Below, one piece after another: positions 23,431-32,968 of a stretch of DNA of 64,000 bases. Each line of letters begins with the position of its first letter. The first letter of the stretch is position 1. The DNA comes from Eutreptiella sp. 'Long Island Sound 2002' (taxonomy: Eukaryota; Euglenozoa; Euglenophyceae; Eutreptiales; Eutreptiaceae): NCBI GenBank assembly GCA_964036045.1, contig OZ038384.1, positions 31,787,771 through 31,851,770 on the forward strand, read 5' to 3'. Both the position numbers and the translations under genes were made by a program. A model generated the notes under the pieces. That model saw only the letters and a program-made list of their open reading frames with translations, had not been told where the DNA came from and ran no database searches.

Positions 23431-23454
23431 GTGCTCTGTGTTCAGTGTTTGGGT

Positions 23455-23467
23455 CCGTGCCCTGAAG
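23455..23467. repeat. Target-site duplication of LINE-A, right copy
   Basis: Exact 13-bp match to 975-987. Confidence 0.85.
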
Positions 23468-24496
23468 GATGCACAAGTCCGGGACGTTGTTTCCACTTGG
23501 GACGGCGACGGGGTGAAGGCACAGGACTGTGTTCTGTCCTATGCCAGGTGGGAGCGAGTCGTGGGGGACGCGCTTGGCGAAGGAAACCTTATCAAAATGC
23601 TTTTGGGAGCAATCCCAAAAGACGTTGCAGACCCGATCGACAAGAGGGTGATCCGTAGGAACCTGAGTTATGCCCAAGTGAAAGAGGGTGTTTTGCGGGA
23701 AGTCAACTGCCGGGTGAACAGAAATGTCCCCGACCATGTTTTCCAGGGGCTAACCGTTCCCAAGAACTGTTCGGTAGGTGAGCTCTCCAACTTCATGGAG
23801 GATTTGTTTTACTGGGGCAGTCAAGTATGAGATGGGGTTACATTTGGTCATGTCTGACAGAGGTTCTTGGACACTTTGATCCCCCATGACGGCCTCATTT
23901 AGAAAGTTTGTAATGAGGAGAGCAAGTAGGGAGGATTTGAATTCACCTACCTGACCTTGTACCTTTTCTGTCACGTGGAACTCAGACAGAAAGACGGTGT
24001 CAAGCGTCATCAGGTTCACCAGAAATGGCGATCGTTGCCCTTGGATAAGCGCCCCAATGTGGCGTCTTTGAATTTCATGGGTGCCGAGCCCGTGGACGAA
24101 CAGGTGAATGCAATTGCGGAGTCCGAGGCTTCGCCTAACGCGACTGATGCCCAGGTCTTTGAACCACCTGACGAGTGGGAGGAATGGTATGTGAATGCCA
24201 TAGCCCAACCGGTCCCCAAGAAAGGGCCTAAATATCCTTTTTGTAGTTTCCCGGGGCATATGGAGGATAAGTGTTGGAAAAGGCACCAACACCTCCGAAA
24301 GCCGTTGATTTTCAAATCCGGCAAGCCCAAGTCAAGAACAGGACCAGGAAGCCCGAGGCGCAAGGGCACAGGTTCGCCCAAGGAAGGCTCCCATTGCAAA
24401 ATGAAAGGCCACATGGTGGATCAGTGCTGGAAGAAGCACCCCCACCTCAAGGCTGAATTTGAAGCAAAGAGAGCAGCGAACGGGACCAAGTCCTAG
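23455..24496 (+). pseudogene. gag: gag, C-terminal part with zinc-knuckle-like motifs (LTR-1)
   Basis: One frame runs for about 347 codons and is broken only by stops at 23828 (TGA), 23855 (TGA), 23900 (TAG) and 23927 (TAG), with no frameshift. The first 120 residues are a capsid-like helical region (SYARWERVVGDALGEG, IPKDVADPIDKRVI). The C-terminus has two zinc-knuckle-like motifs, PFCSFPGHMEDKCWKRH and SHCKMKGHMVDQCWKKH, each with the GH and CW of retroelement CCHC knuckles but lacking the first Cys. Gag would package the genomic RNA. It follows directly on the LINE-A insertion, and its first codons (RALK) overlap the duplicated target. Confidence 0.75.
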
Positions 24497-24701
24497 GCGT
24501 GTCAGCAGCCTGGTAAAGTGACGCCAGGGGCCCATGCTACGAAGCTACTTTTGAAAGTGGACTTCGTGTTGGGTCTAAAACGAGCCCGCCTGTGTACCGG
24601 GCAACTTCATCAATGGTGAGCCGGTTTGGCTGAGGGATCCCCGACCGGGCAATTCCAAAAGGTCGCGGAAAGGACTAATACTTTCAGGTGCATATACTAT
24701 A

Positions 24702-25031
24702 GATAATACACCTGAAAATGTCCTCCGTGATATTGCAACCCTCATAGACTCGGGATGCGAGGTATTGGCCGTTGCGGGGTGGGAAATTTTTGATGCGAAG
24801 AACTATACAAGAACAGAGTTTCCCATCCGCTTGGTTGACGCCGGCAAGAACAAATTGGCTGGTGGCAGACAAGCGGTGAAATGCAGCGTGTCATTGCCAG
24901 TTTCGCACGATAGGAGGTATGTGACAGTAAAGTGTGTGCAAGTCACTGTCCATCTGGCCTTTGGTGGGATACCCTTTTCTTGCACGTTATGGCCTTACAC
25001 TGAGTCCCGCACGAGGTTCCCTTGTGTTTGA
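24702..25031 (+). pseudogene. Retropepsin-like aspartic protease (LTR-1)
   Basis: The frame encodes NVLRDIATLIDSGCEVLAV, with the retropepsin active-site triad Asp-Ser-Gly (Asp codon at 24748) after a hydrophobic strand, then a beta-rich stretch (FPIRLVDAGKNKLAGG, VTVKCVQVTVHLAFGGIPF) of the expected length of about 100 residues. It processes Gag-Pol. It lies between the zinc knuckles and RT, the normal Gypsy place. The 200 bases before it, after the gag stop at 24494, show no clear coding. Confidence 0.65.
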
Positions 25032-26302
25032 TGATGTCGCGCGCGAGGAGCACATACCAGATGAGCCCTCAGCTGACTTTGACGACGAGAATTCACGTGT
25101 GGAGCCTGAAGTACAGAACCTGATGGATCAGCATCAGTTGGCTGAATCCAATCCCACTTTTCAGGTGCAGAATGAGGATCAGTTGGCTGAATCCAGCCCC
25201 ATTTTTCAGGTTCATGGAGTGTCAAATGCACCCCATTTACAGAGTCAGGATCTGAATATAAACGGTGATGATGCGGACCAGGAGGCCACAGCAGAAAATA
25301 CGTATGTGAATGCCGACCTGTGACCAAAACAGTCACCCCATGGGTTTGTTTGTACTCTGTAGTGACCAAACGTTGTTTCTGCATCCCAAGGAGTCGGAGA
25401 TTGCCGGCATCGTCAAAAAATGCCGATGGGATGGCGCAAGGGGAGTAATCATTGTCCTGGTCAGAACCAAAGAAACTTGGTTCTGGTCATTAGGGGAGGT
25501 TACGGTCAATTGGTGGGACCTTCCCCGGGTTAAACCAATTTTTCAGGTTGTCCACGGGGGACAACATATGCAGAAGCCCGATACTGAGTGTCGGGCCATA
25601 GCCTTCGACTGCTTGGGTGACCACCAGAAAGACGTGAATCCTGATTATTGGAAGCGCCGTCCCGGGTATAATCTGGACTCTGAGGGAGGGTTCCAGGAGG
25701 TCATTGGAGCCCCGACGTCCCACAAAGGGCAAAATATTCTCCTCGGCAACGTTCTAACCTGTTTGGGAAAAGGCCCAAGGGTACGGACCGCAAACGGTTG
25801 AGGCTCAGGTGCCACAAGTTGGCACTCCTCGGACAGGGCCCTGTGGATGCGCCAGACCCTGAGTTGGCCGAGGAGAGTCGCCCACTAATGCCGAAACCCT
25901 TGGTCCAGCTCCAAGCTGAGGAGATGAATGCCCGCTATAAAATCAGTGAGCTAGCCCAGACAAAGGCCCTGGACCAATTTCAGGAGGCCTCAGCAAAACT
26001 AACCCAAATCTGCTCCACTGATGGTCAGAGTGTGGTTCCCGACAAGGGTACATCCACAGAACCAGACATGCAGGCGAGAACTTACCGACCTGCTTGGATG
26101 GTTCGCTCCTTTGCCGAGGTGACCAAGCATGGCCTGTCGCTTCATAGGCACGAACGGTCATGCGAAAAGGTTTCTCAGTGGCGCACCAAGGTGGATCCCA
26201 TACTCAGAGAGCCCATACCGCTCATGGGATGCAACTTGGCTCCCCTTACCGCTTTGTTTCAGGACAGAGAACGTACCCTACATGCTCATTTGGATCAGGT
26301 AC
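25032..26302 (+). pseudogene. Protease-RT spacer region of LTR-1 pol
   Basis: Three overlapping plus frames (24934-25323, 25310-25801, 25798-26269) encode an acidic segment with a duplicated QLAESNPTFQV/QLAESSPIFQV motif, a Trp-rich stretch, and a Gln/Glu helical part followed by LHRHERSCEKVSQWRTKVDP. No domain recognised. The coding text runs into the DNA-transposon junction at 26302. In other Gypsy elements this position holds a variable linker before RT. Confidence 0.4.
26274..26302 (+). repeat. 29-bp inverted repeat, left
   Basis: Reverse complement of 32969-32997 with one mismatch. Contains TGCTCATTTGGATCAGGTAC. Confidence 0.8.
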
Positions 26303-26322
26303 CCTTGAATTACCCAAGTGAA

Positions 26323-26390
26323 ACCGTGGTTCAACCGAGTTCAACCGCGCACTTTCATTACGGCTTTCCCACGGTTGAACCCCTATCGCG
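26323..26390. repeat. Left subterminal GGTTCAACCG-rich block
   Basis: On minus the block contains GTGCGCGGTTGAAC and ends CCACGGTTTCAC, the same 3' module found at the ends of the introns at 30299-30384 and 28219-28306. Confidence 0.75.
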
Positions 26391-26767
26391 GTACAGCAAC
26401 AAACTGCTAAGTAGCAACCTGAAAACCGCTATTTTTCAGCCCTGCAAGAGATGCCACACCCCCTAAAAAGAATGTTTTTGAGAACCTTCTTACCTCATTG
26501 GTGCAAAACACTGGACACCTATTTCTCTTGGATCATATTTCACGGCGGTCGTGGTGTAGGTGCCAGTGGCGGCGGCTGTATTGGTGAAACCGCACGACTT
26601 CACCATCAACTTTTTGTTAGGGGTGGTGACATACACCCCTGCACCTTGTTTGGATTCCCTTTAGGACTTTGGACCCTTTTTAGTGAACAACAATTACATG
26701 CAAGCCTACACTTGATTGTCAGAAGCTTGTTTTCTCATGGATTGCACTAAAATGTAACCAGCTTTCA

Positions 26768-26825
26768 AGGTGGTTCAACCGCTGGACAGGCGCGCGGTTG
26801 CACCGGCTTCACCGGTTCAACCGCT
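26768..26825. repeat. Internal GGTTCAACCG-rich block
   Basis: Contains GTGGTTCAACCGCTGG, GCGCGGTTGCACCGGCTTCA and GGTTCAACCG. It lies downstream of the 2OG-like gene. Orientation is opposite to the intron copies. Confidence 0.7.
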
Positions 26826-28218
26826 GTTGCACGAAGCGCTACACAAAAAACACATCTGCACCCTGGAAGGCCAAACGTGACCAGTTCATTCTGCATCGCC
26901 ACAGGCAGACGTCCCCATGCAATGCCTGTTTACGGTACGAGCACAATGCGCTGTCCAGACCACGCCAGAGGCATGTGGGGCCTAAGAGCGTTAAACATGA
27001 CCCCATATCGAGGCTCCACAATGTGTCCCCATAATAAATCACGCCCCCAACGTATCCATGCAGGACGAGAAGGCCCATTTCCACAAAGTAGGGCACTGGT
27101 AAACAGTTCCCCCCCCACAAAATCCCTCAGGGCTATTTCCCCCGTAAGGGGACTGTCATCCTTTGGATGTGTATGTACAAGCAATGGATGATCGCCCACC
27201 CCATGGACCACTGCGAGCGCAGTGTAGGTTAGTTGGGGGAGTACACTTCGGATGTGTGCGTTCACGCGCCGGACCAGGTCCGGATCTCTCCTCGTTTGCA
27301 CTGCAACCTGCACACGGTGATGCCCCTGCACCATTACGGCCCCCCACAACTGCCTACGGTACCGTGCTCCATGTCGCTCCCGCCACTGCCACCCCCTCAT
27401 TCCCTTGAGGTACGTGAAAAGTCAGTCCTTTGGGAGTGGCTCTTCCTTCACGTGAGGCACTGGTGCACCAACCTCTGGGGCTGCCTCTTGGTTATCTTCC
27501 TGCTTACATGCAGGCATTTCCTCGTCCTTTGGCGCTCCACAAACCTCCTCAATCTCCTCTTGACCAACCAGGGCTGCAGGCGAGTCCTCCCCACTGTCCC
27601 TGTGCTCCTGCACCCCTGGACCAGCAGACTCAACCTTTTCCTCTTTGACCACCTGTTCTTCACTCCCCTCTGGCTCTGGCACCTCTGGCGGACTAGGCAC
27701 AGGAATGTGCTTCTCAGTGTCCTTTGGCTGTGGAATCACGGGCGGCGTCGGCACAGAAACCCCATTGTCACTGTCCTTCTCCGCTTCAGCTTCCGGCGCG
27801 GGAGTGATCTCCTTCTCCTCAAGGGGACTGTACGAGGGAGGGTCTTCCATTGTCTTCTTGCCCTCCTCATCGATCGCTTCCTGTTTCTGGGCGCGGCGCT
27901 CTTTCAACGCCTCCTTGGCAGCGTGGGGGTTACTGAAGCTTGTGCTGTCCTTGACTGCAATAACTGGCCACGTTGTCCCAGCTGCATCGCCCTCCTACTC
28001 CCACTGCGGGGGAAGGAAGACCAATTCTTCCCCCTTTTTGGGCCAGGGGGTCCCCTTCGTGGCTTTCCCCGGGGTACCCACGGCCAGACGTGGTTCGCCA
28101 TCAGGACCGTCCACAATGACTCATTGAATCGGCGTGTTGGCCGCCCATCCGAACCGCTGTGGCAGCTGTTTGCGCGTGTCCTCAACCGCCAGTCGTCGTT
28201 GTTGGGCTTGATCCAGCC

Positions 28219-28306
28219 TCTGCAAAAAGGAAAAAATAGTGAAACCGTGGTTCAGGCGGTTCAAGCGTGCGGTTGAATTACACTTCACCGGTTCAACCGT
28301 GCACAC
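28219..28306 (-). repeat. Intron (88 bp) made of GGTTGAACCG-type repeat; candidate introner
   Basis: Starts GTGTGCACGGTTGAACCGG, ends in a T-rich tract and CAG. It shares GTGTG at the donor and CCACGGTTTCAC before the polypyrimidine tract with the intron at 30299-30384. Removing it joins SALE to RLDQAQQ in frame, phase 0. Confidence 0.7.
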
Positions 28307-29166
28307 CTCCAGAGCTGACACATGCGCCGATTCTGCCCTGATCGCTTTCTCCTCGTCGCCATCCTTCGACCCGCAGCCAACTCAGTTGCCAGGGCCTTCA
28401 CATCCTGCAACTTGTCGCTGGGGAGCTTGCCGGAGTCACTCTCGGAACTGGGGGCCTGAACTACCTTCTTCTTCTTCTTCTTTGGGATATGCTTTGCGGC
28501 TGGGACCCATTCGTGCTCTTCAAAAAGGGGATGTGTCTCTTCCGTCTCACTGTCGTCCGGGGCGATTTCCCGCTTTTTGGAGGAAGCACCGCTGCCAGTT
28601 TTGGCTTTCTTTTTCAGCTTCCTGTCGCCAGCGACTTGGGCTTTCGCGGGCGATGCTTCAGCCTTTACACTTGTCCGCTTCTCCTTCCGGAGCTCCTTCT
28701 GGGCGGACTGAAACAGGTACTTCGGAACCACTTTGCTGCCGGGGGTGCTCGTCTCTTCTGGTGGCGGTGGTGCTGGAAGACGTTGAGGCTTGGGGGCCTT
28801 TCCACTGCTCTCGGATGCTGCACCTGCTCCAAGTGGGCGGTCCCACACACTCTTGTAGAACTCCTCAAAGCTCTCTCTCACAGGACTTGGTTGGGGCGCG
28901 GTGGTGACGGCTGGACTGGACTCCAGGGGCGTTGACCTCTGCCATTCTGGCGCAGGACTGCCTTGCCCGGCATTGCTCGATTCCCGCAAGCCCCACTGCA
29001 CGCCACGACTCATGCGGTCGACCACTTGAGCGGCGCCAGGGATCTGCCGATACCACAATTCCCACCACTCCACCATGGGCATGGGTGGCCATCGCCCGCG
29101 GACCACAATGCCAGGGCCACGCCGATCCACCACGAACAAGTGCTCAGGCACATCACTGGCGGTCAA

Positions 29167-29322
29167 CTGCAGAGAAAGCAAGGAGGCAGGTGAACCGCAG
29201 AAGTGGGGGAACGCGATTCAGTGTGTAGGAAGGTGACGCTCAACTGTGCACAGTTGAAGACGGTGAAGGCGGTTCAGTCGCACGGTTGAACCCGCTGAAA
29301 CGACGGTGGAACTACTGCACAC
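29167..29322 (-). repeat. Intron (156 bp) with related repeat; candidate introner
   Basis: Starts GTGTGCAG, includes GTGCGACTGAACCGCCTTCA, ends CTTTCTCTGCAG. Removing it joins GVQQ to LTASDVP in phase 0. Confidence 0.65.
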
Positions 29323-30298
29323 CTGTTGCACCCCTTGGATCGCTTGAACCACACTTGGCTGCACGAATGGCGATGGTGCCATTCCCGTTGGCGCCGTTGC
29401 TGCCGTCGTGGCGCTTGCCCTGGGCTTCTTGTGCTTTCCCCCAACTGAGATGGTGGCGCCCATAGCCAGCATGCTGCTCGGAGTCGCCGTGTACCGCTTG
29501 ACCTCCGATTCGTCGAACCAACCTGGTGGCAACTCCAACGGGGCCTTGAAGAAGAAGCGTGGATCGTGTCCTGCGCTGTGACCACCGCTCCGGCCCACGG
29601 AATCCGCGCCAAACCGGGACGCGCTCCTGTAAACACGGCACCCCGCAGTGGCCCATATTATGAACAGGGCATCCAGACCTGGTTCGTCCAGGGACATGTG
29701 GCCTTGGAGGTCGCTCGACAGGCCCACACGCAGCACCTACAATCAGAAAACGCACCACACAAATGCATAACAGAACATTCATAGACACAACAACACACAG
29801 CAACGAAACGCTGCATGCGTCATATCAAAACATCTACCAAAAGACCAAAAAACACCAGCACAATCAACTAGCAAACAACAAGGGAACAGCAGACCAACAC
29901 AACAACCCCAAAACACGCTCACACACACATCTTCCACTCCGAAAACTCCCCGGCGCTCAGGCACTTCGTCTCCCAGGGGTAGGACTGGACCCCATCCTTG
30001 TCTTCTTGGCGGTACTTCTTCATCCACAGCGTCAGGGCACGGCGGAACACGTACTTCGGCGTCACGTAAGCCAGCCACCGCCACTCAGGCGTCTCGGGCG
30101 CCAGGGTGGTGTCGGGGTTGCAGGTGTTGTGCACCACCACTTCTTCCTTCAGCGGGAACTTGTCGACCAGGTGGGGAGCTGGAGGCGCTGCCGCTGCTTG
30201 TGGCGCTGGCGCGGCAGGTGGATCGGCGCCTAGCTAGTGCCGGCAGGCAGTCCTGCAAGGCCTTCCCCAAAGACTCAGGGTCCATGGCGCAAAGGCAC

Positions 30299-30384
30299 CT
30301 GGGAGAAGCAGGGGTGAAACCGTGGGGAAGCCGGTTCAACCGCACTGGTGAACCTCCTGAACCACGGTTGAACCACACACACAC
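30299..30384 (-). repeat. Intron (86 bp) with GGTTCAACCG repeat; candidate introner
   Basis: Starts GTGTGTGTGTGGTTCAACCG, contains GTGCGGTTGAACCGGCTTC and CCACGGTTTCACC, ends CTGCTTCTCCCAG. It begins three bases after the stop codon of the transposase-like gene, so it may sit in a shared transcript or in the 5' UTR of the second gene. Confidence 0.6.
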
Positions 30385-30480
30385 CTCCTAGTTGCCAACT
30401 TCCAATTGAGCATGCACTACACGCTCATCTTCCCGTCGCCGCCGCCCGTCCCATTGAGGCATCTCCTTGTAGAGGAAGGT

Positions 30481-31313
30481 GCGCTCATGCGCATGTCGGA
30501 GCATTGCCTCATCCTTTTCCTCCTTGGTAGCCTTACGACCACCACCCCGGGAAGTTGTGGTTAGAAAGTTGTCTGTAAAGAAATAGTTAAGCGACTCAAC
30601 AATGTCGCCACAAAACATGCCCCCCCCCCAAGGTTGCAAATTACCCAATACGATGGCCCCCACGTTGCGGAGCCAAAGCAAGTAGGGTGATCGTTTATGG
30701 GGACATATAGTGTTTTGAAACTTCTTTGCAATTTGTGCACACCCTTTGACGAATGGATCATATGTCCACCGATAGATAGCGGTTAGCAATTTTCCCATGT
30801 CCTCAACGGTAGTGGTGACATGTGGTGTTAGACGCAAACTCTTTGCAATGGGCAACCAATTGGCAAACAACTGCCATGTTTCTTCCCCATCGGTAGGTGC
30901 GCTCATGCGCATGTCGGAGCATTGCCTCATCCTTTTCCTCCTTGGTAGCCTTACGACCACCACCCCGGGAAGTTGTGGTTAGAAAGTTGTCTGTAAAGAA
31001 ATAGTTAAGCGACTCAACAATGTCGCCACAAAACATGCCCCCCCCCCCAAGGTTGCAAATTACCCAATACGATGGCCCCCACGTTGCGGAGCCAAAGCAA
31101 GTAGGGTGATCGTTTATGGGGACATATAGTGTTTTGACACTTCTTTGCAATTTGTGCACACCCTTTGACGAATGGATCATATGTCCACTGATAGATAGCG
31201 GTTAGCAATTTTCCCATGTCCTCAACGGTAGTGGTGACATGTGGTGTTAGACGCAAACTCTTTGCAATGGGCAACCAATTGGCAAACAACTGCCATGTCT
31301 CTTCCCCATCGGG
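30481..31313. repeat. 418-bp tandem duplication inside transposase-like exon
   Basis: GCGCTCATGCGCATGTCGG begins at 30481 and at 30899, and about 415 bp follow almost identically (for example TTGAAACTT versus TTGACACTT, and 10 versus 11 C). The second copy ends at about 31313. Confidence 0.95.
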
Positions 31314-32225
31314 GAAGGACCGGCCTTTCCAGGAAACATTGGTCTTAGCGTCCTTTAGGAAGCTTTGAACCTTGGATCGTTGTGGTACCGTCAACATTGT
31401 GGCTCGTGTGCGCACAAACATTGTTAAGTATTCACTGCATCGTATCACAAGATGAAGAACACACATGATGACACACCCTATACGGTCATCCACTTTCAAT
31501 AGTGGACTTTCGATGCACCCTTTTGCACCGACACAACTAACTCCTTGTTTCCTATACTTTAGGAATTTTGCTTCAAGTCTTGTACTTCGTCGCCATTCAC
31601 ACCCTACCCATCTTTCATTCTCCCTAGACCATGTCGCAAAAGAGTAAATTGAACCAATTTCATAAAATGTTGATAGACCAAGTATATGACGAAGCCAAGG
31701 GCTATCGCCTCCAATAATGACAACCGTTCGCACCCAAAACCCTCGGAGCAACATGTAGTCACGGTCAATAATTTGTTGTATTTTTGTGGTGTCTCTCCAA
31801 AGAGGACACGCACAAGATCCGTTTCATGCTCACTTACGAGAGCAAGGTCAAGGGTCCAATTGTAGAGCAAAGTTCGTGCTTTTTGCATGTGGGTTGCAAA
31901 ACCACATGCAACTTGGCACCATGACCTTGCTCCACATGGAAACCCATCACCACGCACTATAAGTACATAGGGGTGATCATCCCTAAATCTTGGGAAGTGC
32001 ATTTCTTCTAGCACATCCCTTTGATCACCTATATATTGTATCCAATCATCCACATCCCAACAAACCCCAACTCTTCCATCCTTTATGGTCCTTTTTAGTA
32101 CTTGTCTCTCACTTAACGTGGACCAAGCTTTATCCATCGTTGCATACGACAGAAAGCAATGTGTCCACGGGACGGTGCTTGCACGGGTTTTCTTCTCTTT
32201 GGCATCGGCCCACGAAATAAGTTTT

Positions 32226-32530
32226 CTGTACCTAGGTACGGTTGAACCGAGAAATTTGGATGAAGTGCGCGGTTGAACCTGCGGCTGAATGGGTTGCCGT
32301 CATGGCACCAAAAAGCGTCCAATGGTACAAACCACAAAGTATTCACATTTGTGACGTGGGCAACACGTTGCAACTCGTATGTTCATGCTTTGGGCAACGT
32401 TAAGCGATTATTTTGCCGTGCAAACGTTGTCATGAAGCAGAATCAAAATTGTTCATTTCTGATAAGGGTTCAACGGCACCGTTGAACCACGTTGAACCAC
32501 TTGTAGGCACGTGTGCATTATGCCACATAC
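32226..32530 (-). repeat. Intron (305 bp) of transposase-like gene with two GGTTCAACCG blocks
   Basis: Donor GAAG/GTATGTGG, acceptor CTAGGTACAG. GGTTCAACG and GGTTGAAC words lie near both ends (32467-32508 and 32240-32285). Confidence 0.65.
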
Positions 32531-32874
32531 CTTCGCTTTGGCATCCCAAGGTCCAAAATGAGGCGCACAGCCTCGGATCCTGTGAAAACCTTTTTTGTAG
32601 CCCTTTTTGGCTGTTTGGAAGCCCTCTGTGTGTTACCAATTCGGTCAGCGGGTTGTTTCCATAGGCGTTTTGTCGTGCCGTTTGTGCAAAAAAAGGTGAA
32701 CAAGTCGTCCACCAGCTGTTGGTCCCCCCAGCCGCTGTAGTGGTCGTTCAGCACTTGCAGCCAGTGGTGGGACATTTTTTAAAAAAGGTTTATCACACGT
32801 CAGTTTCAAGTGGTTATGCAAATATTTTGTTCAGAAAAGCGCGCCGCTGGCGCAGCCGCCGCCGCCAGCGATGG

Positions 32875-32960
32875 CGGTGGTTCAACCGCAGTTCAACCGC
32901 GGTTCAGCAGTTCAACCGCGCCACTTCCATGTTCAACCGGGTAAAACCGGGTAAAACCAC
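32875..32960. repeat. Right subterminal GGTTCAACCG-rich block
   Basis: Five GTTCAACCG words in 85 bp, ending with a GGTAAAACCG doublet just inside the right 29-bp inverted repeat. Confidence 0.75.
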
Positions 32961-32968
32961 TGTCTGAA

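Larger units (their letters stand above)
988..23454 (-). mobile_element. LINE-A: non-LTR retrotransposon with OTU, APE, RT and RNase H, containing nested LINE-B
   Basis: On the minus strand from 23454 the order is: 65-bp minisatellite (23430-23085), glycine-rich leader, three OTU-like repeats (22417 to about 20795), a long linker, APE endonuclease (17301-16402), reverse transcriptase (16342-14040), a connecting domain, RNase H (13175-11814), then a further ORF (11238-10306 continued at 5694-4228), a GC-rich 3' region and a (CTTA)4 tail at 988-1003. A 13-bp direct duplication flanks the whole. After removing the 4.6-kb LINE-B insertion the element is about 17.9 kb, very long for a LINE. Joint presence of APE and RNase H with an OTU protease recalls green-algal Dualen/RandI-type elements as I remember them; I saw no second (RLE) endonuclease. 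Confidence 0.8.
26930..30298 (-). pseudogene. Second transposon gene, intron-containing, with C-terminal 2OG-Fe(II) dioxygenase-like domain
   Basis: Exons on minus: 30298 to about 29950 (ATG at 30285; one frameshift after about 18 codons, then LAPETPEWRWLAYVTPKYVFRR), 29736-29323, 29166-28307 and 28218-26930. Splices are GT-AG and the second and third joins are phase 0. The last exon keeps one frame but carries stops at 28121 (TGA), 27995 (TAG) and 27422 (TGA); exon 3 has a 1-base indel. The middle is acidic, Pro/Lys-rich and disordered. The C-terminus reads HTHPKDDSPLTGEIALRDF, then VGGEL, then RPHMPLAWSGQRIVLV, resembling the HxD...GGeL...H...G.R core of 2OG-Fe(II) dioxygenases. Function is inferred; such enzymes occur next to some transposases. 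The copy is dead. Confidence 0.5.
30388..32775 (-). pseudogene. Transposase-like gene, two exons, with internal duplication
   Basis: Exon 1 is 32775-32531 (ATG SHHWLQVLNDHYSGW...), intron 32530-32226 (GTATGT...TACAG), exon 2 32225-30388. The join is phase 2 and in frame (PKRR to KLISWAD). Exon 2 encodes PYVLIVRGDGFPCGARSWCQ, then after a shift near 31800 TTKIQQIIDRDY, VIIGGDSPWLRHILGL, VDDRIGCVIMCVLHL and a C-terminal LTTTSRGGGRKATKEEKDEA, stop TAG at 30388. GDGFP, GGDSPW and the C.LHL region look like a DDE-type transposase core, but I cannot name the superfamily. A 418-bp tandem duplication (30481-31313) repeats the C-terminal part, and a C run of 10 versus 11 shifts one copy. Non-functional as it stands. 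Confidence 0.55.

Noticed and set aside
988-23454. Second (RLE-type) endonuclease in LINE-A
   Set aside because: No CCHC plus PD..D signature found after the RT or RNase H, so a dual-endonuclease claim is not supported.
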